Part shown: one piece after another, positions 1 to 8,400 of the stretch
How positions within the stretch are numbered: position 1 is the stretch's first letter
How the letters are laid out: every line of letters starts with the position of its first letter
Assembly (NCBI GenBank): GCA_030657355.1
Contig: CP131056.1
Location: forward strand, 3,926,501-3,990,500
Length of the DNA stretch: 64,000 nucleotides
Reading direction: 5' to 3'
From: Radicibacter daui
GTDB taxonomy: Bacteria > Pseudomonadota > Alphaproteobacteria > Radicibacterales > Radicibacteraceae
Position numbers and translations under genes: made by a program
Notes under the pieces: model-generated
Seen by the model: the letters and a program-made list of their open reading frames with translations, nothing else
Databases searched by the model: none
What the model was told of the DNA's origin: nothing

Positions 1-387
1 AGTGCCTTCCAGGTCAGCCGCGAAGTGCGCCGGCCCATCGCCATGTTCGTCGACCAGTCCGACAGCTCGATGATCCGCCAGGCGGTGGAGGCCGGGGTTT
101 CCGCCTATGTGGTGGACGGACTGCGCAAGGAGCGCGTGCGCCCCATCGTCGACATGGCGATCTCGCGTTTTGCCGCGCTCGACCAGTTGACGCGCGAACG
201 CGACGAAGCCCGCAGCGCCCTTGCCGAACGCAAGCTGATTGACCGCGCCAAGGGCCTGCTCATGGACAAGCGCGGCATGAGCGAGGAGGAGGCCTACAAG
301 GCCATCCGCAGCGCCGCCATGCAGCAGAACCGCAAGATGGTGGAGATCGCCGAAAGTGTGATCACCGCCTTCCAGATGCAGCTTTGA
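1..387 (+). CDS. nasT: NasT-like ANTAR-domain response regulator (5' end missing)
   Basis: The reading frame is open to the left edge, so the gene begins outside the window. Visible are the end of a receiver-like domain and, from about position 230, a typical ANTAR RNA-binding domain (ERKLIDRAKGLL, then a helix with EEEAYKAIRSAAM). NasT proteins bind leader-RNA hairpins and cause antitermination of nitrate/nitrite assimilation operons; NasS holds them inactive until nitrate or nitrite appears. The nasS-like gene starts only 6 bases downstream, which supports this assignment. The receiver part is cut, so the phosphorylation site cannot be checked. Confidence 0.88.
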   Translation, partial: SAFQVSREVRRPIAMFVDQSDSSMIRQAVEAGVSAYVVDGLRKERVRPIVDMAISRFAALDQLTRERDEARSALAERKLIDRAKGLLMDKRGMSEEEAYKAIRSAAMQQNRKMVEIAESVITAFQMQL

Positions 388-393
388 GCCAAG

Positions 394-1644
394 ATGGCCG
401 GAGAAGCCGAAATGACGATCCGCCCCGACCGCAACATCGCGGCCCCTGATACCGGCCTGACGCCGCTGACCGTAGGCTTCGTGCCGCTCACCGACTGCGC
501 CAGCCTGGTGGCGGCCCGCGAAAAGGGCTTTGCGGCAGCCGAGGGCATCGATCTCCTTCTCGACCGGCAGCTGACCTGGGCGGCGGTGCGCGACAAGGTT
601 GCCTTTGGCCATCACGATGCCGCGCATCTGTTGGCCGGCCTGCCCATCGCACTCAGCCTCGGCGTCGGCGAGATGCGGGTGCCGATGATCGTGCCGATGG
701 CGCTGGGCACAGGCGGCAACGCCATCACCCTTTCGGCCCCGCTTTTCCGCCAGATGGGGCTGGTGGACCAGCCCACCAGCAGCGCCGGGCGCATCGCGGC
801 GGCTGCCGCTCTCGCCCGGCTGATCGCCGAGCGGCGGGAGCTGGGGTTGCAGCCGCTGCGCCTAGCCGCCGTCTACCCCTTCTCCAGCCATTATTACGAG
901 TTGCGTTACTGGCTTGCCTCCGGCGGCATCGACCCCGATCAGGATGTCGACATCGTCATCGTGTCCCCGCCGCGCATGGTGGAGCAAATGCGCATCGGCG
1001 CCATTGACGGCTTCTGCGTCGGCGAGCCGTGGAACCAGCTGGCTATCAGCGAGGGCATCGGCTGCATCGTCGCCACCAAGGCCGATATCTGGCCGCTCTG
1101 GCCGGAAAAGGTGCTGGCGATGCGCGAGGACCGCTGGCAGGAAAAGCCGGCAGCCATGGCCGCTCTGGTCCGCGCGCTGGTGAAGGCCGCCGCCTGGGCG
1201 CAAGACCCGGCCAACCGGCAGGAACTGGCGGGTTTGCTGGCGGCTCCACAGTATATCGGCGTGGACGCTGCGCTTCTGGAAGCCAACCTCGCCGACCGGC
1301 CGCACCTTGTCCCCGGCATGGAGGGAACCGCCATTGCCGGATACCACCTGTTCCACAGCCAGCAGGCAACCGTGCCCTTCGTGGAACACGCTGCCTGGCT
1401 TCATGCCCAGATGCGGCGCTGGGGGCAGGCGGCCGAACCGGCCAGCCAGACGGAGCTGGCCCGCATCTACCGGCCCGATCTTTACGCCGAAGCGCTGGGG
1501 ATCGAGCTGCCGGCCGCGCCCGCCGGCGGCTTCGGGCCGGCTTTTGGCGGCCCGCTCTTCAACCCGTCCGAGCCGGACGCCTATGTGGAAAGCTTCGAAA
1601 TTCGCCGCTCTCCCGTAAAAGCCCGGGCGAGCGCCGCGACGTGA
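394..1644 (+). CDS. nasS: NasS-like nitrate/nitrite sensor (NrtA/CmpA-type binding protein)
   Basis: A 416-residue protein of the NrtA/CmpA solute-binding family (LTVGFVPLTDCASLVAAREKGF near the start, HHDAAHLLAGLPIALSLG, SSHYYELRYWLASGGI). No signal peptide is visible, as expected for the cytoplasmic sensor NasS rather than a transport binding protein. Known NasS proteins bind nitrate or nitrite and then release NasT. It follows the nasT fragment by 6 bases and overlaps mobB by GTGA, so the four genes look like one transcript. An in-frame ATG at 412 is an alternative start. The nitrate reductase genes it would control are not in the window. Confidence 0.85.
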   Translation: MAGEAEMTIRPDRNIAAPDTGLTPLTVGFVPLTDCASLVAAREKGFAAAEGIDLLLDRQLTWAAVRDKVAFGHHDAAHLLAGLPIALSLGVGEMRVPMIVPMALGTGGNAITLSAPLFRQMGLVDQPTSSAGRIAAAAALARLIAERRELGLQPLRLAAVYPFSSHYYELRYWLASGGIDPDQDVDIVIVSPPRMVEQMRIGAIDGFCVGEPWNQLAISEGIGCIVATKADIWPLWPEKVLAMREDRWQEKPAAMAALVRALVKAAAWAQDPANRQELAGLLAAPQYIGVDAALLEANLADRPHLVPGMEGTAIAGYHLFHSQQATVPFVEHAAWLHAQMRRWGQAAEPASQTELARIYRPDLYAEALGIELPAAPAGGFGPAFGGPLFNPSEPDAYVESFEIRRSPVKARASAAT

Positions 1645-2198
1645 GCAAATCTCCCTCCTTCGCGCCCCATGGCGGTGTGCTTGGCATCACCGGCTTTTCC
1701 GGCAGCGGCAAGACCACGCTGCTGGAGCGGCTGATGCCGCAGCTGATCGAAGCCGGGCTCAGCCTTTCTTCCGTCAAGCATACCCATCACGACTTCGATC
1801 TCGACCGGCCGGGCAAGGACAGTTACCGGCACCGGCAGGCCGGCGCGCGGGAGGTGATGATCGGCTCCGGCACCCGCTGGGCCCTGATGCATGAGCTGCG
1901 CGGCGCCGAGGAATATGAGCTTGCCGCGCTGCTTGCCCGCATGAGCCCGGTCGATCTGGTGCTGGTGGAAGGCTTCAAGCGCGACCCGCACCCCAAGATC
2001 GAGGTCTGGCGGCCGCGCGCCACCAGCACCCCGCCGCTCTTTCCGCAGGATGGCAACATCATCGCGGTTGCCACCGACCAGCCTTTCGATCCCGACGGGA
2101 TGGGCCGGGCCGGGTTGCCGGTGCTGGATGTGGACGATGTGGAAGCCATCGCTGCCTTTGTTCTTGCCTGGCATGGCGACCGGAAGGCACAGCCATGA
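1641..2198 (+). CDS. mobB: Molybdopterin-guanine dinucleotide biosynthesis adaptor MobB
   Basis: A 185-residue P-loop protein that starts at the GTG overlapping the nasS stop codon. The Walker A motif GFSGSGKTT lies at about residues 18-26, followed by VKHTHHDFDLDRPGKDSYRHRQAGA and LVEGFKRDPHPKIEV, all typical of MobB. MobB binds GTP and assists MobA in attaching GMP to molybdopterin, giving the guanine dinucleotide cofactor used by nitrate reductase and other DMSO-reductase-family enzymes. Its place behind nasTS suggests that cofactor supply is co-expressed with nitrate sensing. A much longer open frame upstream is an antiparallel-free shadow of nasS and was not used. Confidence 0.93.
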   Translation: MSKSPSFAPHGGVLGITGFSGSGKTTLLERLMPQLIEAGLSLSSVKHTHHDFDLDRPGKDSYRHRQAGAREVMIGSGTRWALMHELRGAEEYELAALLARMSPVDLVLVEGFKRDPHPKIEVWRPRATSTPPLFPQDGNIIAVATDQPFDPDGMGRAGLPVLDVDDVEAIAAFVLAWHGDRKAQP

Positions 2199-2791
2199 GC
2201 GGCAGGCCGGCACTCGGCCTTATTCTGGCGGGCGGCGCCGGGCAGCGCATGGGCGGCAAAAAACCCTGGCGCCTGCTGGAAGGAAAACCGCTTATTGCCC
2301 ACATGGCCGCGCTTGCCGGCCCGCAGGTGGAGCGCCTTGCCATTGCCAGCAATGGTCCGGCAGCGGAGTTTGCCGCCTATAGCGATCTGGTGCTTGCCGA
2401 CCGGCCAGCGCCCGGCCTTGGCCCCCTCGGCGGAATTGCCGCCGGGCTGGCCGAGCTGACCGGCAGCGCGCCGGAGGGCTGGCTTGCCCTCTTTCCCGTC
2501 GATATGCCCCGCCTGCCGCCGGACCTTGCAGCCCGCCTGCTGGCCGCAGCAACCCGGGCGGGCGCACGCGGCGCCTATGCCCTGTGCGGGGCCAACGGGC
2601 ATTATCTGGCCGCGCTTTTCCACGCCAGCCTTGCGGCCAACGCACTGGCCCTTGCGGCAGGGCCGGACCGCAGGGTGCGCGCCCTGCATGCCGCTGCCGG
2701 CTCCGTTGCGCTTCAGTTCGGCGCAGCCGCCGCGCGTGCCTTTGCCGACCTCAACACCGCCGAGGCCATCAGTTCGGCCAGCGCCGGATAA
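2195..2791 (+). CDS. mobA: Molybdenum cofactor guanylyltransferase MobA
   Basis: A 198-residue nucleotidyltransferase beginning with an ATGA overlap with mobB. The N-terminus has the MobA signature GLILAGGAGQRMGGKKPW, and the metal-binding region FPVDMPRLPPDL follows at about residue 100. MobA transfers GMP from MgGTP to molybdenum-molybdopterin in the cytoplasm. The mobB-mobA overlap implies translational coupling. The product is of normal length for the family and no key motif is missing. It ends 6 bases before the convergent Lrp gene. Confidence 0.94.
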   Translation: MSGRPALGLILAGGAGQRMGGKKPWRLLEGKPLIAHMAALAGPQVERLAIASNGPAAEFAAYSDLVLADRPAPGLGPLGGIAAGLAELTGSAPEGWLALFPVDMPRLPPDLAARLLAAATRAGARGAYALCGANGHYLAALFHASLAANALALAAGPDRRVRALHAAAGSVALQFGAAAARAFADLNTAEAISSASAG

Positions 2792-2797
2792 CACCCG

Positions 2798-3265
2798 TCA
2801 GATCGGCAGCGGCCCGTCATTCTTGACCTCCTGCATCACCGCATAGGTGCGGGTTTCCTTCACGCCGGGGAAGGAAAGCAGGATGTCACCGAGAAAACGC
2901 CGATAGGTCGTCATGTCCGGCACGCGGGTCTTCAAGAGATAATCGAAGCCACCGGCCACCATATGGCACTCCAGCACTTCCGGCGCCTGCGCCACCGCTT
3001 CGGAAAAGCGGTCGAAGATATCCGGCGTGGTCTTGTCCAGCATCACTTCGACGAAGACCAGCAGGCCGAACCCCAGCAACTGCGGGTCGAGCCTGGCACC
3101 GAAGCCGGTGATGTAACCCTGTTTTTGCAGGCGTTTCACCCGATCACTGGTGGAGGTGGCGGCAAGGCCGATGCGCTCGGACAGCTCGATATTGGAAATG
3201 CGGCCATCCATCTGGAGGATGTTGAGGATATGCCGGTCTATCGGATCAAGATCCGTCATTTTCAC
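2798..3265 (-). CDS. Lrp/AsnC family transcriptional regulator
   Basis: A 155-residue Lrp/AsnC protein. Residues 5-65 form the winged helix-turn-helix (LDPIDRHILNILQMDGRISNIELSERIGL) and the rest is the ligand-binding RAM domain (FVEVMLD, VLECHMVAGGFDYLLKTRV, FPGVKETRTYAVMQEVK). Such regulators respond to amino acids. It is divergent from an aminotransferase gene across a 175-base AT-rich gap containing repeated GAAAAT elements, so it probably controls both itself and that gene. The exact amino acid effector cannot be read from the sequence. Confidence 0.93.
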   Translation of the reverse strand: MKMTDLDPIDRHILNILQMDGRISNIELSERIGLAATSTSDRVKRLQKQGYITGFGARLDPQLLGFGLLVFVEVMLDKTTPDIFDRFSEAVAQAPEVLECHMVAGGFDYLLKTRVPDMTTYRRFLGDILLSFPGVKETRTYAVMQEVKNDGPLPI

Positions 3266-3285
3266 GCCACATATTCTGAATGACC

Positions 3286-3329
3286 GGAAAATTATCGGTT
3301 ATCTGAAAATTTTGTCCAGAAAATATCGG
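3286..3329. promoter_or_regulatory. Candidate Lrp-type operator region
   Basis: The gap between the Lrp gene and the aminotransferase gene is much richer in AT than its surroundings. It carries three GAAAAT elements (at 3287, 3305 and 3319), two of them within the longer pair GGAAAATTATCGG and AGAAAATATCGG. Degenerate phased AT-rich repeats are common in Lrp binding regions. That this is the operator is inference from position and repetition. Confidence 0.4.
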
Positions 3330-3440
3330 GGTAGGAAATCCACTTCTGTCAGGGCATTGCAGAGCCGCCGGTTTGATGCTGCTATCGCCGCAGTTTCCCA
3401 TCCCGGCCACCCGGGCAACCCGCCCTCACCCGAGCCTTCC

Positions 3441-4613
3441 ATGACCCAGATCGCCGTCAACCCGCTGCTTGTTGCGACCGATGTTCCGCCTATTCCCGCG
3501 GCAGGGGCGTGGGCAAAGGCCTATGACGGTGCGCTGGGCCCGCTCATCAATCTGGCGCAGGCAGTGCCTGGCGCCCCGCCGCCGGCAGATTTTCTTGAAA
3601 AACTGGCCGCAGCCGCCGGCACCGGCGCAGCGGCCGCCTATGGCCCGATCCAGGGAGATGCGGTGCTGCGCGAGGCGCTGGCCGCAGACATCAACAGCTT
3701 TTACGGTGCGGCGGTCAGCGCGCAGAACATCACGATTACTGCCGGCTGCAACCAGGCCTTCTTCGTCACCATGATGGCGCTGGCGGCGGCGGGCGACGAT
3801 GTCATCCTACCGGCGCCCTGGTACTTCAACCACAAAATGACGCTCGACATGCTGGGCATCCGGGCAACACCGCTGCCGGCGCAGGCACAGAACGGCTTCG
3901 TGCCCTCCGCCGGGGAGGCGCGCGCCCTCATTGGCCCGCGCACCCGCGCCATTGTACTGGTGAGCCCCAATAACCCCACCGGCGCCACCTACCCGGCAGA
4001 AGTACTGGCCGCCTTTGCCGCGCTGGCGAAGGAAAAGAACATCGCTCTGGTGCTGGACGAGACCTACCGCGATTTCCTGCCCGAAGGCTGGGGCCAGCCG
4101 CACCAGCTGCTGGCAGTCCCGGACTGGGAGAGCCATCTGGTCCAGCTCTATTCCTTCTCCAAGGCCTATGCGATCCCCGGCCATCGCCTCGGCTCCGTCA
4201 CCGCCGCCCCGGCGCTGATCGACGAAATCGCCAAGGTGCTGGACTGCGTGCAGATCTGCCCGCCGCGCGCCGCGCAGGGTGTCGTTGCCTGGGCCATTCC
4301 GGCGCTTGCCGGCTGGCGGGAGGAAACCCGCGCCAGCATCAATGCCCGCGCGCGCCTGTTTGCCGAACAGATTGCCGCCGCGCCGGGCTGGAGCATCAGC
4401 GCGATGGGCGCCTATTTTGCCTTCGTGCGCCACCCGCTGCAGATGAGCGGCGAAGCGGTAGCCGAACAGCTTGCCAGCAAGGCCGGCCTCATCGCCCTGC
4501 CCGGCAGCTTCTTCGGCCCCGGGCAGGAAAGCCATCTGCGCTTTGCCTTCGCCAATGTGGAGGCCGCACAGCTTGCCCCGGTGGCAAAGCGGCTGCGGGC
4601 GATTTCAGGCTGA
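3441..4613 (+). CDS. PLP-dependent class I/II aminotransferase
   Basis: A 390-residue fold-type I aminotransferase. Start 3441 is chosen because homology-like sequence begins there; the frame is open further upstream into the divergent promoter. Key features are GPIQGDAVLREALA, SPNNPTGATYP, LDETYRDF and the PLP-lysine motif SFSKAYAIPGHRLG with the Schiff-base lysine at residue 241. The substrate cannot be assigned; the divergent Lrp regulator argues for an amino acid such as aspartate, alanine or a branched-chain or aromatic residue. The last 9 bases overlap the convergent LysR gene. Confidence 0.9.
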   Translation: MTQIAVNPLLVATDVPPIPAAGAWAKAYDGALGPLINLAQAVPGAPPPADFLEKLAAAAGTGAAAAYGPIQGDAVLREALAADINSFYGAAVSAQNITITAGCNQAFFVTMMALAAAGDDVILPAPWYFNHKMTLDMLGIRATPLPAQAQNGFVPSAGEARALIGPRTRAIVLVSPNNPTGATYPAEVLAAFAALAKEKNIALVLDETYRDFLPEGWGQPHQLLAVPDWESHLVQLYSFSKAYAIPGHRLGSVTAAPALIDEIAKVLDCVQICPPRAAQGVVAWAIPALAGWREETRASINARARLFAEQIAAAPGWSISAMGAYFAFVRHPLQMSGEAVAEQLASKAGLIALPGSFFGPGQESHLRFAFANVEAAQLAPVAKRLRAISG

Positions 4614-5519
4614 GGCCGCCGGCTTCTGCATCTGCGAGACAAAGCGCTCGATGAGCCAGCGTGCTGCCGGGCCCAGCGACGTATCCCGGCGGTAAAGCAG
4701 GCGGAAGCGGTAGGAAACAGCGCTCCATTCCGGTACGCCAAGCCGGATGAGGCGCCCGGCGGCGATATCCTCCCGCACCATCGGCTCCGGCATGGTCCCC
4801 CAGCCGATGCCGGCCAGCAGCAGCGCATGTTTGGCGCCCATATCGGCAAGGCGCCAGCTCTTGAGGCTGAAGACGGCAAAATCCTGCCCGCGCGTCAGCG
4901 CCGTGCGGTCGGTCAGCACCAGCTGGATATGATCGCGCACGGCGCCGGGCTCGAGCTGCCCTGCTGTCGCCAGCGGATGACGCGGCGCTGCCACCGGCAC
5001 CATCTCCACCTCCCCGACGCCGATCTGCTCCGTCGCCTCGGTGTTTGCCAGCATCGGCCCGGTGATACCGAGGGTGGCGGTGCGGTCAAGCACCAGCTGG
5101 GTTACACCGCCCAGCGTCTCCACATGCAGGCGCAAGGGCACGGTGGGGAAGGTTTCCTGAAAGCCCTGCAACGCATCGACCAGCCGCGGCGTCGGCAGCA
5201 TGACATCCACCGCCAGCGTCACTTCCGGCTCCAGCCCCTCCATCAGCCCCTGCACCCGCGCGCGCAGCATATCGACGCCGCGTATCACCCCGCGCGCTTC
5301 CCCCAGCACGGCAAGGCCGGCCTGCGTCAGCTCGGGCCTGCGGGTGGTGCCCCGGTCAAAAAGCGGGATGGCAAGCTGGGATTCCAGCGTGTCGATAGCG
5401 TAGCTGACGGCCGAGGTAGCGCGGCCAAGGCGACGGGCGGCGCCGGCAAAACTCCCCTCCTCCACCACCGCCAGCAACACCTGCAACTGGTCGAGTGTCG
5501 GCTGGCCGGGTCCACGCAT
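4605..5519 (-). CDS. LysR family transcriptional regulator (next to doxX)
   Basis: A 304-residue LysR regulator. The start at 5519 is preferred over 5561 because GGAGG lies 5 bases upstream and the helix-turn-helix begins just after it (LDQLQVLLAVVEEGSFAGAARRLGRATSAVSYAIDTLE). The C-terminal part is the usual periplasmic-binding-protein-like effector domain. It is transcribed away from the doxX gene across 200 bases that contain an inverted repeat, the classical LysR layout, so DoxX is the likely target. The effector is unknown. Confidence 0.92.
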   Translation of the reverse strand: MRGPGQPTLDQLQVLLAVVEEGSFAGAARRLGRATSAVSYAIDTLESQLAIPLFDRGTTRRPELTQAGLAVLGEARGVIRGVDMLRARVQGLMEGLEPEVTLAVDVMLPTPRLVDALQGFQETFPTVPLRLHVETLGGVTQLVLDRTATLGITGPMLANTEATEQIGVGEVEMVPVAAPRHPLATAGQLEPGAVRDHIQLVLTDRTALTRGQDFAVFSLKSWRLADMGAKHALLLAGIGWGTMPEPMVREDIAAGRLIRLGVPEWSAVSYRFRLLYRRDTSLGPAARWLIERFVSQMQKPAASA

Positions 5520-5565
5520 CGGGGCCTCCAAAGGGTCTGGTGACGGAACACAGTTATTCAAAAAA

Positions 5566-5603
5566 TCTGAAAAGACCGATCAATATTATCCCAGTTTTTC
5601 AGA
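5566..5603. promoter_or_regulatory. Inverted repeat between LysR and doxX
   Basis: The arms TCTGAAAA (5566-5573) and TTTTCAGA (5596-5603) are perfect inverted copies separated by 22 bases, in an AT-rich divergent promoter. Position and form fit a LysR recognition or activation site. Binding by this particular LysR is inference. Confidence 0.45.
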
Positions 5604-5719
5604 GATAAAAGAAAAGTTAGCTTCTGGCCATGGCCGCGGATGACCCCGCAAGGCACCGCGGCGCCCTGATGAACAGCAGCAGCCCGTTTCGGGCGCTCTT
5701 CGCAACAAGGAAGCTGATC

Positions 5720-6133
5720 ATGAACAACGCTCTCAACGGTCTCATCCCCGCCGCCGGCCGCCTGCTTCTGGCCGCCATCTTCCTCATCTCCGGCTTCGGC
5801 AAGATCACCGCCGCCGGCGCCACCATCGGCTATATCAGCTCGGTCGGCCTGCCGCTGCCGCAGGTGGCCCTCGTCATCGCTATCCTGGTTGAAGTCGGCG
5901 GCGGCCTGCTGCTGGTCCTCGGCCTGCAAGCCCGCCTTGTGGCCCTGGTGATGGCCGGTTTCACCGTGGTGACCGCCCTTGCCTTCCACAATGATTTCGC
6001 TGACCTCAACCAGCAGATCCACTTCCTGAAGAACATCTCCATGGCCGGTGGCCTGCTTCAGGTCGTGGCCTTCGGTGCCGGTGCCTGGAGCCTTGACGCC
6101 CGCCGCAACAAGCCGCTCCTCGCCGCCGCCTGA
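5720..6133 (+). CDS. DoxX family membrane protein
   Basis: A 137-residue membrane protein with four hydrophobic segments and the DoxX-type pattern AAGRLLLAAIFLISGFGKI near the start and FHNDFADLNQQIHFLKNISMAGGLL near the end. Start 5720 is preferred because AAGGAAG stands 6 bases upstream; the open frame extends to 5630 without good reason. DoxX-like proteins are inner-membrane proteins tied to oxidative stress or quinone/thiosulfate chemistry in different bacteria; the role here is unknown. It ends in a strong intrinsic terminator. Confidence 0.88.
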   Translation: MNNALNGLIPAAGRLLLAAIFLISGFGKITAAGATIGYISSVGLPLPQVALVIAILVEVGGGLLLVLGLQARLVALVMAGFTVVTALAFHNDFADLNQQIHFLKNISMAGGLLQVVAFGAGAWSLDARRNKPLLAAA

Positions 6134-6155
6134 TCCCCCTCCAGGCGGACGCACC

Positions 6156-6189
6156 AAAAACCCGCTGCGGGCGACCGCAGCGGGTTTTT
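6156..6189 (+). terminator. Intrinsic terminator after doxX
   Basis: A perfect 15-base-pair stem, AAAAACCCGCTGCGG pairing with its complement, around a GCGA loop and ending in TTTTT. The A-tract on the 5' side means it can also stop transcription from the other strand. Confidence 0.93.
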
Positions 6190-6308
6190 CTTTTGGCAAA
6201 ACTGGCACCGGAATAGAAACAATTCCCGCAAAAAGCGCGCCCGATCCATCTCCCCTCTCCGTATCAGCAAGGAGACCGCATCTCCAAAAATTCGCCGGCG
6301 GAGCCTTT

Positions 6309-7205
6309 ATGCTGTTCACAGACGTCTTCGTTGAGCCTTTTGCTCAGCATCCGCAGTGGGCCACTTTCCTGCCTGTACCGGCGCCCTTGGCGGAGGGAGA
6401 AAATCCCGGCGATTTGCTACCCGGACGGCACCTGCAACGGCAAGCCAGGCCAACGGATACGGCAAACAAGATCTGGAACCGCATCGCGCAGCGGATCAAC
6501 GCTTATCCCTATGCCACCAGCGATCAATGCAGTGAAAAACACTACCGCGACGTCTTCGAGTTCATTCGACTGAACACAGGTTCGATTGATCGTTTCGTTG
6601 AGTGCGGCGTTTTCCAGGGCGGGCTCAGTATCCTGCTTGCAGGCTGCGCCCTCGAATTCGACTTCCAGCTTGATCTGGTCGATATCGACCCTGCTGCTCT
6701 AAACGCAACCTTTCATCGGATACGCCTCACCTTTCCGGAGGCACTACCCAGAATCCGCCTCTTCCTTGGCGAGTTGCCGAACTATGTGAAGGCCTGTGTC
6801 CGGGAGCCGGACTTCCAAAACGCTGTCCTGCATCACGACGGCTCTCATCGCTTCAACATCGTCGTGAGGGATCTCGCCTCGCTGTTCTATGTGCGCTCGA
6901 AGTTACATGCGGTACTCATTCAGGACACCCATCTGAGGCATTCCGATCCGGCAAAATTCTGCTTCGTCGATGCTGCTGTGGCCGCCGTGTTCGGGCTCGA
7001 CCTGAAGTACCAGCCGATTGGTGTCACCTTCCACGCAACGACATTCCCCGAGCGCCTGAAGCGAGAGGGGGAACACGACGTCTACTTCGTAGGCGGCCTT
7101 TCGGAAGGAATGATGATTCCACTAGCGGAGAACAACTTTCTTTATCCGCACGCCCTGCACAGCATCGACGACTTCATCGCCTTCCCTGCGCCGCAGCCGA
7201 CATAA
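6309..7205 (+). CDS. Putative class I SAM-dependent methyltransferase (TylF/CmcI-like)
   Basis: A 298-residue soluble protein. Start 6309 is the first ATG after the terminator. Residues from about 93 read FVECGVFQGGLSILLAG, a SAM-binding glycine loop, followed by LVDIDPAALN; later HHDGSHRFNIVVRDLASLF resembles the metal-binding Asp/His region of TylF/CmcI-type O-methyltransferases. The gene uses visibly fewer GC-rich codons than its neighbours and stands alone between a terminator and a convergent LysR gene, which suggests transfer. The substrate is unknown and the family call is moderate. Confidence 0.55.
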   Translation: MLFTDVFVEPFAQHPQWATFLPVPAPLAEGENPGDLLPGRHLQRQARPTDTANKIWNRIAQRINAYPYATSDQCSEKHYRDVFEFIRLNTGSIDRFVECGVFQGGLSILLAGCALEFDFQLDLVDIDPAALNATFHRIRLTFPEALPRIRLFLGELPNYVKACVREPDFQNAVLHHDGSHRFNIVVRDLASLFYVRSKLHAVLIQDTHLRHSDPAKFCFVDAAVAAVFGLDLKYQPIGVTFHATTFPERLKREGEHDVYFVGGLSEGMMIPLAENNFLYPHALHSIDDFIAFPAPQPT

Positions 7206-7232
7206 TCCCGGCAAGGCGCGCGGCTTCGTCCT

Positions 7233-8144
7233 TTAAAGCGGCAGCGTGTCCCCCGCCGCCTCCAGCATCATGCTGCGGAAAATCTCGATAAAAGCCTCCG
7301 CCGCGCGCGACAACGGCTGGTCGGGAAGCGAGATGATGCCGTAATCGTCGTAACGCTGCGGCGAGAAGGGCCGCAGCTCGATATTCATGTGGGTGAAGAA
7401 GCAGGCGATCATCGTCGGCACGATGGCAATGCCGAGCCCCTCCGCCGCCAGTGCGCAGGCGGCCTCTGCCGAATGCACCTCGATACGGCAGCGATAGCGC
7501 GCCCCGGCGGTGCGCAGCGCATGTTCCAGCTCGTTGCGCCGGGTGCGCTGGCGGCCGAGCAGGATCAGCTCCGACTGGCTGAGATCCTGAAGGCCAATCG
7601 ACTGTTTTTCGGCCATCGGGTGACCCTTGCGGATCACGCAGCTGATACCGCCGCGCAGGATGGGCTGCACCCGGAAAGAATTTTCCTCCGGCTGCAGGCG
7701 GGCGAATCCCAGATCGGCAACCCGGCCCATCACCATGCGCTCGATGGCGTCGTAGGGGCCGGAGAGAATCTCCACCACCACCTTCGGCCGGTCAGCCAGA
7801 AAGGTGGAGACGACCCTCGGCAGGATGGTCGAGACCATGCTGTGGGCAAAGGCCACGCGCAGCAGCGTGTCTTGCCCCGCGCCGGCCTTGAGATCGGCGG
7901 CGCGGCGGCGCACGCGCAGCGCCATGTCGCTCAGCTCCTCCACCTCGCCGATCAGCGCATGCGCCTCCGGCCTCGGCACAAGGCGGCCCTTGTCGCGGAT
8001 GAAAAGCTCGAAGCCGATTTCCTCCTCAAGCCCGGTTAACTGGCGGCTGACAGCTGATTGCGAAAGCTGCAGCACAGCGGCTGCCCCCATGGTGGAGCCG
8101 CTCGCCATCACGGCGCGGAAGACTTCCAGCTGCTTGAGGTTCAT
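7233..8144 (-). CDS. LysR family transcriptional regulator (peptide importer locus)
   Basis: A 303-residue LysR protein with an N-terminal helix-turn-helix (MNLKQLEVFRAVMASGSTMGAAAVLQLSQSAVSRQLTGLE) and a full-length effector-binding domain. It is divergent from the ABC importer genes that begin at 8401, across a 256-base gap with an inverted repeat at 8281, so it is the likely regulator of the importer and the CocE-type hydrolase. No effector can be inferred. Confidence 0.92.
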   Translation of the reverse strand: MNLKQLEVFRAVMASGSTMGAAAVLQLSQSAVSRQLTGLEEEIGFELFIRDKGRLVPRPEAHALIGEVEELSDMALRVRRRAADLKAGAGQDTLLRVAFAHSMVSTILPRVVSTFLADRPKVVVEILSGPYDAIERMVMGRVADLGFARLQPEENSFRVQPILRGGISCVIRKGHPMAEKQSIGLQDLSQSELILLGRQRTRRNELEHALRTAGARYRCRIEVHSAEAACALAAEGLGIAIVPTMIACFFTHMNIELRPFSPQRYDDYGIISLPDQPLSRAAEAFIEIFRSMMLEAAGDTLPL

Positions 8145-8280
8145 CGCGCGGGCATCCCCTGCCGTTCCGGGCGGGCCTTAAGGAAAGGAGGGCATCCTAG
8201 AGAGGCCCCGGCCCCGATGTGAAGAGCCGATGACAACAAGCCGGCAAATGCATAGCTCCATGCGCGGCACTCATAATATT

Positions 8281-8295
8281 GCGCAAGCTTTGCGC
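8281..8295. promoter_or_regulatory. Inverted repeat in LysR/ABC importer divergent region
   Basis: GCGCAAGCTTTGCGC has perfect six-base arms around a three-base centre and lies 137 bases upstream of the LysR start and 106 bases before the first permease. It is a plausible LysR operator by position only. Nothing else of note is seen in 8145-8400. Confidence 0.4.
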
Positions 8296-8400
8296 CCGTT
8301 CCTAACCTGCCTGTAACAAACCAGAAAAAACTCCACACTGAACAGGTGGGACGGTGACTGTTTCTTCAGGCAAGCCATATCGGCAGGGCAAGGCCCGGCC

